Source: Pilibacter termitis
GTDB taxonomy: Bacteria; Bacillota; Bacilli; Lactobacillales; Streptococcaceae
Length of the DNA stretch: 37,604 bases
Reading direction: 5' to 3'
Assembly (NCBI RefSeq): GCF_900167335.1
Contig: NZ_FUXI01000005.1
Location: 94,423-132,026 of the forward strand
In this document: positions 8,464-16,438 of the stretch, piece after piece
How the letters are laid out: each line of letters starts with the position of its first letter
Position numbering within the stretch: position 1 is the stretch's first letter
Made by a program: the position numbers and the translations under genes
The notes under the pieces: model-generated
The model's input: the letters and a program-made list of their open reading frames with translations, nothing else
Told to the model about the DNA's origin: nothing
Database searches by the model: none

Positions 8464-9462
8464 ATGGAAATTATCAATATTAGCCCTCGTGGTTATTGTT
8501 ATGGCGTGGTAGATGCCATGGTGATTGCAAGAAATGCAGCACTTGATGAGACATTGCCACGACCTATTTATATATTAGGCATGATTGTGCATAATGCACA
8601 CGTGACGAAAAGTTTTGAGGATATTGGTGTGCAGACGGTTGACGGTGAAAATCGACTGGAAATTTTGGAAAAAATTGAGCGTGGAACGGTGATTTTTACT
8701 GCTCACGGCATTGCTCCAGAAGTCGTTGAGCGTGCAAAAGAAAAAGGATTGACAACAATTGATGCGACTTGCCCTGATGTACAAATTACGCATGAGTTAA
8801 TTGCTGAGAAAGTAGCAAAAGGTTTTGATGTGCTGTATATCGGAAAAAAAGGACACCCCGAGCCAGAAGGGGCAATCGGCATTGCTCCAAAAAAGGTGCA
8901 TTTAATTGCCAGTTTAGCTGATATAGAAAAATTAAATCTAAGCAATCCAAAACTTTTTGTTACCAATCAAACAACTATGAGTCAGTGGGATGTAGCTGAT
9001 TTAATGGCAGAAATTCAACTTCGTTATCCGCAAGTAATTTTACACAAAGATATTTGTCTAGCAACGCAAGTACGACAAGAGGCAGTGGTCGAACAGGCGA
9101 AAGGGTGCGACTTAACCTTAGTAGTAGGCGACCCACGAAGTAATAATTCCAACCGTTTAGCACAAGTTTCGATTGAACAAGCCAAAGTAGCCGCCTATCG
9201 CATTAGTGACGTGTCACAAATTCATTCTGATTGGCTGTTTGGTATCAAAAAAATCGCCGTAACAGCTGGTGCCTCTACTCCTACTCCTGTTGTACGTGAA
9301 GTCATTGAGTTTTTGGAACAATTTGATGAAGAAAATCCAGCCACATGGCAAGGAAAAAGTCGTGTAACAAGCGAAGATATTTTGCCACGTGCAAGAAAAC
9401 GTGATTTAACGAAAAAACGTGAGGGTATTTTAGAAAAATTGCGTGAACAACAATTGAGATAA
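8464..9462 (+). CDS. ispH: 4-hydroxy-3-methylbut-2-enyl diphosphate reductase (IspH/LytB)
   Basis: Last enzyme of the MEP isoprenoid pathway. It reduces HMBPP to IPP and DMAPP using a 4Fe-4S cluster. The 332-aa product has all three cluster cysteines: C12 (GYCYG), C103 (ATCPD) and C198 (ICLATQVRQ). It also has the proton-donating glutamate in GHPE (E133), TTMSQ, and the substrate-binding SNNSNRL. The sequence resembles Listeria IspH closely. I chose the ATG at 8464 ([10 protein letters not shown]) by family N termini; a TTG two codons upstream would add MK. GGTGA lies nine nt before the ATG. TTGACA at 8376-8381 is a possible -35 box with a poor -10. The gene stands alone and is followed by a terminator. 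MEP enzymes are unusual in lactic acid bacteria. Confidence 0.94.
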   Translation: MEIINISPRGYCYGVVDAMVIARNAALDETLPRPIYILGMIVHNAHVTKSFEDIGVQTVDGENRLEILEKIERGTVIFTAHGIAPEVVERAKEKGLTTIDATCPDVQITHELIAEKVAKGFDVLYIGKKGHPEPEGAIGIAPKKVHLIASLADIEKLNLSNPKLFVTNQTTMSQWDVADLMAEIQLRYPQVILHKDICLATQVRQEAVVEQAKGCDLTLVVGDPRSNNSNRLAQVSIEQAKVAAYRISDVSQIHSDWLFGIKKIAVTAGASTPTPVVREVIEFLEQFDEENPATWQGKSRVTSEDILPRARKRDLTKKREGILEKLREQQLR

Positions 9463-9465
9463 CAA

Positions 9466-9493
9466 AAAGGGCTGACAGTGTACGCAGCCCTTT
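9466..9493. terminator. Bidirectional terminator between ispH and the small gene
   Basis: Nine-bp stem AAAGGGCTG and CAGCCCTTT with a 10-nt loop, located between two convergent genes. On the minus strand it is followed by TTTTTGTT; on the plus strand the T tract is short. Confidence 0.75.
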
Positions 9494-9698
9494 AGTCATT
9501 TTGCAAAATAAATTCGTTGATATGGTTCATTCCATTGTGAAGTTCTTGAGAATGCATCCGGCGTAGCTTTTGGTAAAGTTTCCTCGCCTCACTACTAACC
9601 ACCAAACGTTCCAAATCGTCGGTTGTCTTTTCACATAAAATATTTTTCTTTTTCCATTCAAATACTTTAGACAAAATAATATAATCCATTGTTTTCAT
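9492..9698 (-). CDS. Small protein of unknown function (68 aa)
   Basis: Not recognised. The product is a soluble, charged, probably helical protein with one cysteine (NILCEKTTDDLE) and a central KLYQKLRRMHSQE helix; no signal peptide or membrane segment is visible. A strong ribosome-binding site GGGAGG lies seven nt before the ATG at 9698 (MKTMDY). A slightly earlier ATG (9704) sits too close to it. Upstream is a good promoter (TTGAAA, 16 nt, TACAAT) and downstream a terminator, so it is probably a real monocistronic gene. Nothing in its surroundings suggests a function. Confidence 0.65.
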   Translation of the reverse strand: MKTMDYIILSKVFEWKKKNILCEKTTDDLERLVVSSEARKLYQKLRRMHSQELHNGMNHINEFILQND

Positions 9699-9774
9699 CT
9701 TCATACCTCCCTCGTAAATTGTTTGACGACATTCATTACATCCCCTTGTCTAGTTTTCTCACTAGACTGCTTTC

Positions 9775-9802
9775 ATTGTAACGAAACATAAGTTTTTTTC
9801 AA
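9775..9802 (-). promoter_or_regulatory. Promoter of the 68-aa gene
   Basis: Minus strand TTGAAA (9797-9802), 16 nt, TACAAT (9775-9780). Predicted start is near 9768, about 70 nt before the ATG. Confidence 0.6.
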
Positions 9803-10059
9803 TACTATTGCTTGCCATTCCGAAATAACAAAAATATTTTAATTTAAATAAAACAACGTTTGTTAATGGTTAAATTAACTCACTTTTCAATCCAAACAAC
9901 AGCTAAAAAAGTTTAAAAAAAAATTATTTGTATGTGTATCCCTTTCCAACAAAATGAGAATGCTTATGCTTTCTATTTTTATTTCGTTTCTTTGTTTTTT
10001 TATCCCTGATTTTTTCATCGCTTTTTTGATAAAAAATCTTTCTTTTTTTAAATAAGGGC

Positions 10060-10087
10060 TTGACTTTTTTGAGATATAAAATATAAT
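10060..10087 (+). promoter_or_regulatory. Strong promoter facing opp, antisense to the membrane gene
   Basis: TTGACT (10060-10065), 16 nt, TATAAT (10082-10087). The predicted transcript starts near 10094, crosses the minus-strand membrane-protein gene (10138-10458) and could run into oppB at 10604 as a leader of about 510 nt. I see no clear terminator in between. Confidence 0.55.
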
Positions 10088-10137
10088 TTATATTTGTAAT
10101 TGTCTGAAATCTGATTGTTATAAAATACAGACTTTTC

Positions 10138-10458
10138 TCAGGGAAATAGCCTGCTAAAACATAGGGTAACCAGTGAAAAGACGAGCATGATGAAAGCTAT
10201 TGAAAAAAGAGCCGAAATAGAGTGATTTTGTGCTAGCTCTGTTGTTTCTTTTCTCCTTAGTTTACTCCAAGCGTCTCTGAAAAATCGCATCGTGTCTGTT
10301 CTTAGGAGCAGTTGCAAACTTGCAAGCATTGCAAAAAACAGAAATGCTAGAAAGGCGTCATCGCTTATTGTGACAAATGACAAAGATTGACGGATAAGAA
10401 AACTTGTGCAAATAAGAATAACGAGCAGAATCGTTGAGATAATGGAAATTTTTTTCAT
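10138..10458 (-). CDS. Small membrane protein, DUF3899-like
   Basis: The 106-aa product has three hydrophobic segments: residues 5-27, about 35-52, and a C-terminal one about 83-103. A basic stretch lies between the second and third (MRFFRDAWSKLRRKE). The arrangement (short N-terminal helix, then AFLAFLFFAMLASLQLLL followed by an RFFRDAW basic patch) resembles DUF3899 proteins of Firmicutes, but this is by pattern only. Function unknown. The ATG at 10458 is preceded by GAGGGAA. It is transcribed away from opp, and a plus-strand promoter downstream of it could produce antisense RNA. Confidence 0.6.
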   Translation of the reverse strand: MKKISIISTILLVILICTSFLIRQSLSFVTISDDAFLAFLFFAMLASLQLLLRTDTMRFFRDAWSKLRRKETTELAQNHSISALFSIAFIMLVFSLVTLCFSRLFP

Positions 10459-10532
10459 TATGTTCCCTCTTTCTAATGGATACTTCTATTCTACCGTTTC
10501 TCTTTATTTTCAGCAAGATTTCATACGGATAA

Positions 10533-10571
10533 CTCGAATTTTCGCCCATAGTAATATAGGCAAAAATCGAG
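10533..10571 (+). promoter_or_regulatory. Inverted repeat in the oppB leader
   Basis: Imperfect 39-bp inverted repeat. The left arm CTCGAATTTTCGCC and right arm GGCAAAAATCGAG pair with one mismatch and one bulge around a 12-nt AT-rich loop. It ends 33 nt before the oppB start. It could be an operator or an RNA hairpin in the opp leader; the sequence does not decide. TAGTAATAT in its loop is a possible -10 box. Confidence 0.55.
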
Positions 10572-10603
10572 AAATATCCACAAACTTATCGGGGGTGTAA
10601 CAT

Positions 10604-11545
10604 TTGAAGGACTTTTTACGCTATATTGGCAAACGAGTTTTCTTCATGATTTTAACGCTATGGCTTATTGCAACCATAACTTTCTTTCTCATGAAGCTTC
10701 TGCCGGGGACTCCATATTCCAACGCAGAACGACTCAGCGACGCACAAATCGCATTATTAAACAAACAATACGGGCTTGACCAACCTGTCATTGTGCAATA
10801 TGGAAAATATTTGAGCAATTTATTGCACCTTGAATTTGGTGAAAGTTTCCAATTCAAAAATCAAAAGGTCTGGGATTTATTGTCTGCACGGATTGGACCT
10901 AGTATGCAACTAGGATTGCAGGCGGTTATCTTTGGTACGGTTGTTGGAACATTACTTGGTATTCTTTCAGCCATGCGAAAAAATACATGGATTGACACGC
11001 TTTCGACTTTGATTGCTATTCTCGGGCGTTCCATTCCAAACTTTGTATTTGCCGTTCTTTTGCAATATTTCCTTGCAATGAAGTTAAAACTTTTCCCAAT
11101 CGCTCTTTGGGATCAAGGGTTAGCTTCGACAGTTTTGCCAACTTTGGCTCTTGCAATGAGTCCAATGGCAGATTCCGCTCGTTTTATCCGAACGGAAATG
11201 GTAGAGGTACTCAATTCGGATTATATTGAGCTTGCTCGTGCGAAGGGATTGTCTAAAGGACAAATCGTCTTTAAGCATGGCTTGCGGAACTCACTCATTC
11301 CACTGATTACCTTGCTTGGTCCAATGGCTGTCAACCTTATGACAGGGTCGCTTGTCGTAGAAAATATCTTCTCTGTTCCGGGAATTGGGGAACAATTTGT
11401 AAAATCTATCATGACCAATGACTATCCAACAATCATGGCAGTAACTGTAATGTATTCTGCTCTGTTGATTTTCGTTATCCTGATTGTCGATATTCTCTAT
11501 GGTATTATTGACCCAAGAATACGTGTGCAAGGGGGACAAAGCTAA
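10604..11545 (+). CDS. oppB: Oligopeptide ABC transporter permease OppB
   Basis: Inner-membrane permease of the peptide importer. The 313-aa product has an N-terminal membrane helix (FFMILTLWLIATITFFLM), the conserved LPGTPY after it, and about five more helices. The EAA loop that contacts the ATPases is visible as ELARAKGLSKGQIVFKHGLRNSLIP (about 208-233). The start is a TTG with GGGGGTG upstream. It is first in the oppBCDFA order and its stop overlaps the oppC start (TAATG), so translation is coupled. Specificity for oligopeptides over dipeptides or nickel is inferred from the whole operon and OppA. Confidence 0.92.
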   Translation: MKDFLRYIGKRVFFMILTLWLIATITFFLMKLLPGTPYSNAERLSDAQIALLNKQYGLDQPVIVQYGKYLSNLLHLEFGESFQFKNQKVWDLLSARIGPSMQLGLQAVIFGTVVGTLLGILSAMRKNTWIDTLSTLIAILGRSIPNFVFAVLLQYFLAMKLKLFPIALWDQGLASTVLPTLALAMSPMADSARFIRTEMVEVLNSDYIELARAKGLSKGQIVFKHGLRNSLIPLITLLGPMAVNLMTGSLVVENIFSVPGIGEQFVKSIMTNDYPTIMAVTVMYSALLIFVILIVDILYGIIDPRIRVQGGQS

Positions 11546-12555
11546 TGGAAGTAACAGATAAATTCCGTTTAGTCGGACTCAGCGATGAAAATGCTGATAG
11601 AGAAAAAATTGAGGCACCTAGTCTTACGTTTTTACAAGACTCATGGCGTCGTTTAAAGAAAAATAAAGCAGCCGTCTTTTCAATGGGGATTATTGTCGCA
11701 CTCATTTTGGTTGCAATTGTCACCTTGTTTGTTTCGCCGTATAATCCTACGAAATCAAACACAGATATAGTCAACTTGCCACCAAAAATTCCGGGAATAA
11801 ACATCAACGGTTTGAACGGAAAAATGGATGTGGGAGGAAATCTTGTAGACAAATATGAACAAATGAAAGTGCCAAGTGGCGAGTATCATTTGCTCGGAAC
11901 AGATTATTTAGGTCGTGATATTCTCTCAAGACTTTTCGTTGGTCTTCGTATCTCGCTCATTATTGCCTTTATGGCAACACTTATTGACATTTCACTCGGT
12001 GTGTTTTACGGAATGACAAGCGGACTTCTCGGTGGGAAAGTGGATATGTTCATGCAACGTATCGTAGAAGTCCTCTCTGGTATTCCAAACTTGGTCATCA
12101 TGATTTTGATGTTAACCTTGTTTAAACCGGGTATGACGACCATTATTCTCACCATGGCGATTTCCAACTGGATTTCAATGGCACGAATCGTTCGAGCCCA
12201 GACGTTGAAATTCAAAAATCAAGAATTTGTTCTTGCAGCGACAACTCTAGGTGAATCACGGTGGAAAATTGCACTCAAACATATTTTGCCAAATATCTCT
12301 TCTGTGATTATCGTGCAAATGATGTTTAGTATTCCAACTGCAATTTTCTTCGAGTCATTCCTAAGTTTTATCGGGCTTGGAATTTCACCACCAAATGCCT
12401 CTCTTGGAACATTGCTTTCAGACGGATACAAAAACTTCCGTTTCCTACCGTTTCAAATGTGGGGACCTGCGATTACACTTTCTGTCATCATGATTGGTTT
12501 CAACTTGCTTGCAGACGGATTACGGGACGCATTTGATCCTAAGACGAAAGAATAG
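11545..12555 (+). CDS. oppC: Oligopeptide ABC transporter permease OppC
   Basis: Second permease subunit. The 336-aa product begins with a cytoplasmic tail, then SFLQDSWRRLKKNKAAVFSM leading into the first membrane helix (IIVALILVAIVTLFV), as in the OppC_N domain. An extracytoplasmic loop ending HLLGTDYLGRDILSRLF follows, then five helices. The EAA loop reads LAATTLGESRWKIALKHILPN, and the C terminus is LADGLRDAFDPK. The ATG overlaps the oppB stop codon; GGGGGA lies 10 nt upstream. Eleven nt separate it from oppD. Confidence 0.93.
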   Translation: MEVTDKFRLVGLSDENADREKIEAPSLTFLQDSWRRLKKNKAAVFSMGIIVALILVAIVTLFVSPYNPTKSNTDIVNLPPKIPGININGLNGKMDVGGNLVDKYEQMKVPSGEYHLLGTDYLGRDILSRLFVGLRISLIIAFMATLIDISLGVFYGMTSGLLGGKVDMFMQRIVEVLSGIPNLVIMILMLTLFKPGMTTIILTMAISNWISMARIVRAQTLKFKNQEFVLAATTLGESRWKIALKHILPNISSVIIVQMMFSIPTAIFFESFLSFIGLGISPPNASLGTLLSDGYKNFRFLPFQMWGPAITLSVIMIGFNLLADGLRDAFDPKTKE

Positions 12556-12566
12556 GAGGGGATTTT

Positions 12567-13625
12567 ATGACAGAAAATATTTTAGAAGTAAAAAACTTAA
12601 ACATCTCCTTTGACACGTTTGCAGGAAAAGTTCAGGCAATTCGTGGCGTGGATTTCGATTTGAAAAAAGGGGAAACTCTTGCGATTGTAGGTGAAAGTGG
12701 GAGCGGAAAATCCGTTACCACTCGTACGATCATGGGACTTCTTGCTAACAACGGGAACATTGACTCTGGAGAAATTTTATTCAAGGGTAAAGATTTAACA
12801 AAAATATCCGAAAAAGAGTATCAAAACTTGCGTGGAAAAGACATTTCAATGATTTTCCAAGACCCAATGACCTCACTTGACCCAACCATGACCATTGGCA
12901 AACAAGTGGCTGAAGGGTTGCGTAAGCATAAAAAAGTGAGCAAAAAAGAGGCGGAGCAAGAGGCTCTCAGACTTTTAGAGCTTGTTGGGATTCCAAATGC
13001 TGCTGGGCGTTTGAACAACTATCCGCACCAATTTTCTGGTGGGCAAAGGCAGCGTATTGTCATTGCGATTGCTCTTGTCACACACCCAGAAATTGTGATT
13101 GCTGATGAACCTACTACTGCTCTTGATGTGACCATTCAAGCACAAATTTTGGAGTTGTTAAAACAAATTCAAGAAAAAATTGATATGTCGATTATTTTTA
13201 TCACACATGACTTAGGTGTTGTCGCAAATGTGGCAGACAGAGTAGCGGTTATGTATGGTGGGCGAATTGTCGAAGTAGGGACAAGTGATGAAATTTTCTA
13301 CAATCCACAACATCCTTATACATGGGGATTGTTGAGTTCTATGCCGACACTTGACACCAATGACGGAGAAAGTTTGTACGCTATTCCCGGTACTCCTCCT
13401 GATTTGCTCAATCCACCAAAAGGGGATGCGTTCGCAGCAAGAAATGCGTTTGCTCTAGCAATTGATTTTGAGGAAGAACCTCCTTATTTCGAGCTTTCAA
13501 GCACGCACAAAGCGGCAACTTGGCTTTTAGATGAACGTGCACCGAAAGTGGAAGTGCCTGATGAAATTAAAAAACGTTATGCGTATTTTGAAGAAAAACA
13601 ACGTGGGAAAGAGGTGAAGGCATGA
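12567..13625 (+). CDS. oppD: Oligopeptide ABC transporter ATP-binding protein OppD
   Basis: Cytoplasmic ATPase that powers uptake as a heterodimer with OppF. The 352-aa product has Walker A GESGSGKS (42-49), the Q-loop MIFQDP, signature FSGGQRQR, Walker [13 protein letters not shown] and switch ITHDLG. The C-terminal oligo_HPY extension ([12 protein letters not shown], then IPGTPPDL) is typical of peptide transporters. The usual cysteine cluster of iron-sulfur OppD proteins is not visible; the equivalent region reads [16 protein letters not shown] lies eight nt before the ATG. The last bases overlap oppF (ATGA). Confidence 0.94.
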   Translation: MTENILEVKNLNISFDTFAGKVQAIRGVDFDLKKGETLAIVGESGSGKSVTTRTIMGLLANNGNIDSGEILFKGKDLTKISEKEYQNLRGKDISMIFQDPMTSLDPTMTIGKQVAEGLRKHKKVSKKEAEQEALRLLELVGIPNAAGRLNNYPHQFSGGQRQRIVIAIALVTHPEIVIADEPTTALDVTIQAQILELLKQIQEKIDMSIIFITHDLGVVANVADRVAVMYGGRIVEVGTSDEIFYNPQHPYTWGLLSSMPTLDTNDGESLYAIPGTPPDLLNPPKGDAFAARNAFALAIDFEEEPPYFELSSTHKAATWLLDERAPKVEVPDEIKKRYAYFEEKQRGKEVKA

Positions 13626-14563
13626 GTCAGAAAAAATTGCTTGAGGTAAAAAATCTTCACCAAATTTTCAATGCCAACACAAAAAAAGAAGTACGTGCCG
13701 TAGATGATATTTCTTTTCACATTTTTGAAGGGGAAACATTTGGTCTTGTAGGCGAAAGTGGGAGCGGGAAATCTACCACAGGTCGCTCGATTATCCGTTT
13801 GTATGAACCAACAAAAGGTGAAATTCTCTTTGACGGTGAAAACATCGCCAATCTAAAGAAAAAAGCTCAGATGAAAGATTTCAGACAAAAAGTGCAGATG
13901 ATTTTCCAAGATCCTGCTGCTAGTTTGAACTCAAGAATGAAAGTGCGTGATATTATCGCAGAGGGATTGGACGTGTTTCGCTTAACCAAAACTCCTCAAG
14001 AGCGTGAAGAACGTGTAAAAGAGCTTTTGCGTACCGTAGGTCTGGATGCAGCTCATGCAACTCGTTATCCTCATGAATTTTCAGGTGGACAACGGCAGCG
14101 GATTGGTATTGCACGTGCTTTAGCTGTGCGACCTAAGTTCATTATTGCAGATGAGCCGATTTCTGCTCTTGATGTTTCCATTCAAGCACAAGTGGTCAAT
14201 CTTTTAAAAGATTTGCAACGAAAAGAAAACTTGACCTATCTTTTCATCGCTCATGATTTGTCAATGGTGAAATACATCTCTGATAGAATTGGCGTGATGT
14301 ATATGGGTAAACTTGTTGAAGTGGGGACTGCTGAAAATATTTATAACTACGGCGTACATCCTTATACGGAAAGTTTACTTTCTGCTATTCCACTCCCTGA
14401 CCCTGATTATGAACGCAAGCGGAGACGGACGGTTTATCAGCCGATAGCAGACGACAAACCACGCAAGCTAAACGAAATTACTGACGGACATTTTGTTTAT
14501 TCGACAGATGACGAAATCGAAATGTATCGCAAGAAATTTCAAGAAAAACAACAAAATGGGTAA
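13622..14563 (+). CDS. oppF: Oligopeptide ABC transporter ATP-binding protein OppF
   Basis: Second ATPase of the importer, 313 aa. Walker [10 protein letters not shown] (44-52), Q-loop MIFQDP, signature FSGGQRQR, Walker B FIIADEPISALD, switch IAHDLS, and the peptide-family C-terminal motif HPYTESLLSAIPLPDP. The serine in place of the second threonine of DEPTTALD is common in OppF. The ATG overlaps the oppD stop by four nt; AGGTGAAGG precedes it. A structured 150-nt gap separates it from oppA. Confidence 0.94.
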   Translation: MSQKKLLEVKNLHQIFNANTKKEVRAVDDISFHIFEGETFGLVGESGSGKSTTGRSIIRLYEPTKGEILFDGENIANLKKKAQMKDFRQKVQMIFQDPAASLNSRMKVRDIIAEGLDVFRLTKTPQEREERVKELLRTVGLDAAHATRYPHEFSGGQRQRIGIARALAVRPKFIIADEPISALDVSIQAQVVNLLKDLQRKENLTYLFIAHDLSMVKYISDRIGVMYMGKLVEVGTAENIYNYGVHPYTESLLSAIPLPDPDYERKRRRTVYQPIADDKPRKLNEITDGHFVYSTDDEIEMYRKKFQEKQQNG

Positions 14564-14566
14564 TTC

Positions 14567-14583
14567 CTTGTGCTAGGCACGAG
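14567..14583 (+). other. Short hairpin after oppF
   Basis: CTTGTGC, loop TAG, GCACGAG: seven pairs including one T-G. It starts four nt after the oppF stop and has no T run. It may be an mRNA 3'-end or processing signal between oppF and oppA. Confidence 0.4.
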
Positions 14584-14595
14584 TTAATTGCAATA

Positions 14596-14656
14596 TTGTC
14601 CGCATATTTCGGACACCCCCAGATATGCGGGCAATTATATGGTAATTGGGGGCGTC
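14596..14656 (+). promoter_or_regulatory. Structured RNA element before oppA (possible pseudoknot)
   Basis: Stem 1: TTGTCCGCATAT (14596-14607) pairs with ATATGCGGGCAA (14623-14634), 12 pairs with one wobble. Stem 2: GACACCCCCA (14612-14621), inside the loop of stem 1, pairs with TGGGGGCGTC (14647-14656), 9 of 10 pairs. Together they make an H-type pseudoknot. A third helix, TGTCCG (14597-14602) with CGGACA (14610-14615), excludes both. The element ends about 57 nt before the oppA ATG. It may act as a riboswitch, an attenuator or an mRNA-stabilising element. I do not recognise it as a known class. Confidence 0.55.
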
Positions 14657-14713
14657 ATTGTTTAGATTTTCACACTCAGTATTACACTAAATGAATCTGG
14701 AGGATTTTTAAAA

Positions 14714-16396
14714 ATGAAGAAAAACAATTTAATCAAAATCGGTGTAGGGCTATTTTCAGTAGCACTTTTGGCTGGTTGCTCTACTACGACAAATGACAAG
14801 AAAGACAATTCGTCAGGCGGTAGCGAAAAAATTGCGAAAACACAAGACATTAAACTAACAGTTGCACAAGAAATGCCTTCTGCTGATTTGTCAACAGCAA
14901 CAGACACTATTTCTTTCTCAACATTGAACAATGTCTACGAAGGACTTTATCGTATTGATGCGAAAAATGAATTGCAACCTGCTGGTGCAGAGGAAAAAGC
15001 TGAAATCTCTGCTGACGGTTTGACTTACAAATTGAAACTTCGCAAAGAAGCAAAATGGAGCAATGGAGATGCTGTAAAAGCAAGTGATTATGTATTTGCT
15101 TGGCAACGTACGGTAAAACCAGAAACTGCTAGTGAATATGCAAGTTTATTCTTTGGTGTAGAAAATGCTGAGGCGATCAATTCTGGAAAAGAAAAAGATT
15201 TGAGCAAACTTGGAATTAAAGCAGTGGATGATTATACTTTGGAAATCAAACTTGCTCATCCTGTACCATATATGGAATATCTCTTTGCATTCCCTAGTTT
15301 CTTCCCACAAAATGAAAAAGTGGTTACTGAAAAAGGGGCAGATTATGCGAAGAAATCTGAAAATGCCGTTTACAATGGACCATTTACTCTCGAAGAATTT
15401 GACGGTCCCGGAACGGATACCGAGTGGGCATACAAGAAAAATCCACAATACTGGGACGCAAAAAATGTAAAATTGGAAAATGCAAGCGTGTCTGTCGTGA
15501 AAGATACTTCTACTGGCTTGAACTTGTTTACAGCTGGAAAAGCTGATGACGTAATGATTGCCGGAGAACAAGCGAAACAAATGGCAAATGATCCTGCTTT
15601 CCAATCTGTAAAAGAAGGGCGTACTTCTTACTTTGAATTGAACCAGTACAAAGGGAAAAACCAAAAAGTTTACGCAAATGCAAACTTCCGTAAAGCAGTT
15701 AGTTACGCTCTTGACCGTAAAGGGTTGGTTGAAAACGTATTGGGTGACGGTTCAGTAGAATCTACTGGTATCATTCCAAAAGATATGAGTTTTGACCCTA
15801 AAACAAAAGAAGACTTCGCTAAAGAAGTGGGCGACCAAGTAGAATTTGATAAGAAAAAAGCTCAAGAGTATTGGGAAAAAGCTCAAAAAGAATTGGGTAT
15901 TAAAGAAGTTTCAATGAATATTATTGCCTCAGACAATGACGATACGAAAAAAGTAATGGAAAAAATGCAAGCTGATATTCAAGATGCTTTGAAAGGTGTG
16001 AAAGTGGAACTTTCTCCTGTTCCATTTGCTGTTCGTTTGGATCGCTCAAATAGCGGAGACTTTGATACGGTTCTTGGTGGTTGGGGAGCAGACTATGCAG
16101 ACCCTTCAAGTTTCACTGATTTGTTCGTAACAGGGAACTCTTACAACCGTGGTCACTGGTCAAACGCTGAATACGACAAATTAGTTGAGGCAAGTAACAC
16201 GACAGATGCAACTGACGCTGAAAAACGTTGGGACGACATGAAGAAAGCAACAGATATTCTTGTCAAAGACGAAATGGGTGTCATTCCTGTCTTCCAAAAA
16301 GCTGAAGGACATCTTATCAATCCGAAAATCAAAGGTATTGTCCACTATGCAACAGGACCTTCTTGGTGCTATAAATGGGCATATGTTACTGAATAA
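14714..16396 (+). CDS. oppA: Oligopeptide-binding lipoprotein OppA
   Basis: Extracytoplasmic receptor of the peptide importer, anchored by lipid. The 560-aa product has a lipoprotein signal (MKKNNLIKIGVGLFSVALLA) with lipobox LAGC and lipidated C22. A Ser/Asn/Asp-rich linker follows, then an SBP_bac_5 (family 5) domain: NNVYEGLYRID, WSNGDAVKASDYVFAWQRTV, NGPFTLEEF, FRKAVSYALDRKGLV and GGWGADYADPSSFTDLF. This pattern matches Gram-positive OppA/peptide-pheromone-binding proteins. The ATG has GGAGG eight nt upstream. It is last in the opp order and follows a structured RNA element, which may set its level apart from oppBCDF. A weak extra promoter (TTGTTT, 16 nt, TATTAC at 14658-14685) is possible. 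Confidence 0.94.
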   Translation: MKKNNLIKIGVGLFSVALLAGCSTTTNDKKDNSSGGSEKIAKTQDIKLTVAQEMPSADLSTATDTISFSTLNNVYEGLYRIDAKNELQPAGAEEKAEISADGLTYKLKLRKEAKWSNGDAVKASDYVFAWQRTVKPETASEYASLFFGVENAEAINSGKEKDLSKLGIKAVDDYTLEIKLAHPVPYMEYLFAFPSFFPQNEKVVTEKGADYAKKSENAVYNGPFTLEEFDGPGTDTEWAYKKNPQYWDAKNVKLENASVSVVKDTSTGLNLFTAGKADDVMIAGEQAKQMANDPAFQSVKEGRTSYFELNQYKGKNQKVYANANFRKAVSYALDRKGLVENVLGDGSVESTGIIPKDMSFDPKTKEDFAKEVGDQVEFDKKKAQEYWEKAQKELGIKEVSMNIIASDNDDTKKVMEKMQADIQDALKGVKVELSPVPFAVRLDRSNSGDFDTVLGGWGADYADPSSFTDLFVTGNSYNRGHWSNAEYDKLVEASNTTDATDAEKRWDDMKKATDILVKDEMGVIPVFQKAEGHLINPKIKGIVHYATGPSWCYKWAYVTE

Positions 16397-16404
16397 TAAT
16401 GCAA

Positions 16405-16438
16405 ATAACAGCGTGAAATCAATGTTTCACGCTGTTAT
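16405..16438. terminator. Bidirectional terminator between oppA and the Mga-type gene
   Basis: A 14-bp perfect stem ATAACAGCGTGAAA and TTTCACGCTGTTAT with a six-nt loop, followed by CTTTTC on the plus strand and by a TTTGC tract on the minus strand. It overlaps the stop codon of the minus-strand regulator gene. Confidence 0.85.

Larger units (their letters stand above)
9699..10137. other. 439-bp AT-rich intergenic region
   Basis: No gene seen. Its left end holds the 5' region and promoter of the 68-aa gene. A hairpin GTCTAG (9748-9753) and CTAGAC (9762-9767) lies right at the predicted 5' end of that transcript and might stabilise the mRNA. The right end holds a plus-strand promoter at 10060-10087. 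The middle (about 9810-10050) is very AT-rich with poly-T and poly-A tracts and shows no other structure. Confidence 0.6.

Noticed and set aside
9950-10060. Possible small RNA in the poly-T-rich stretch
   Set aside because: Low-complexity AT tracts only; no hairpin with a T run and no promoter pair in the right place.
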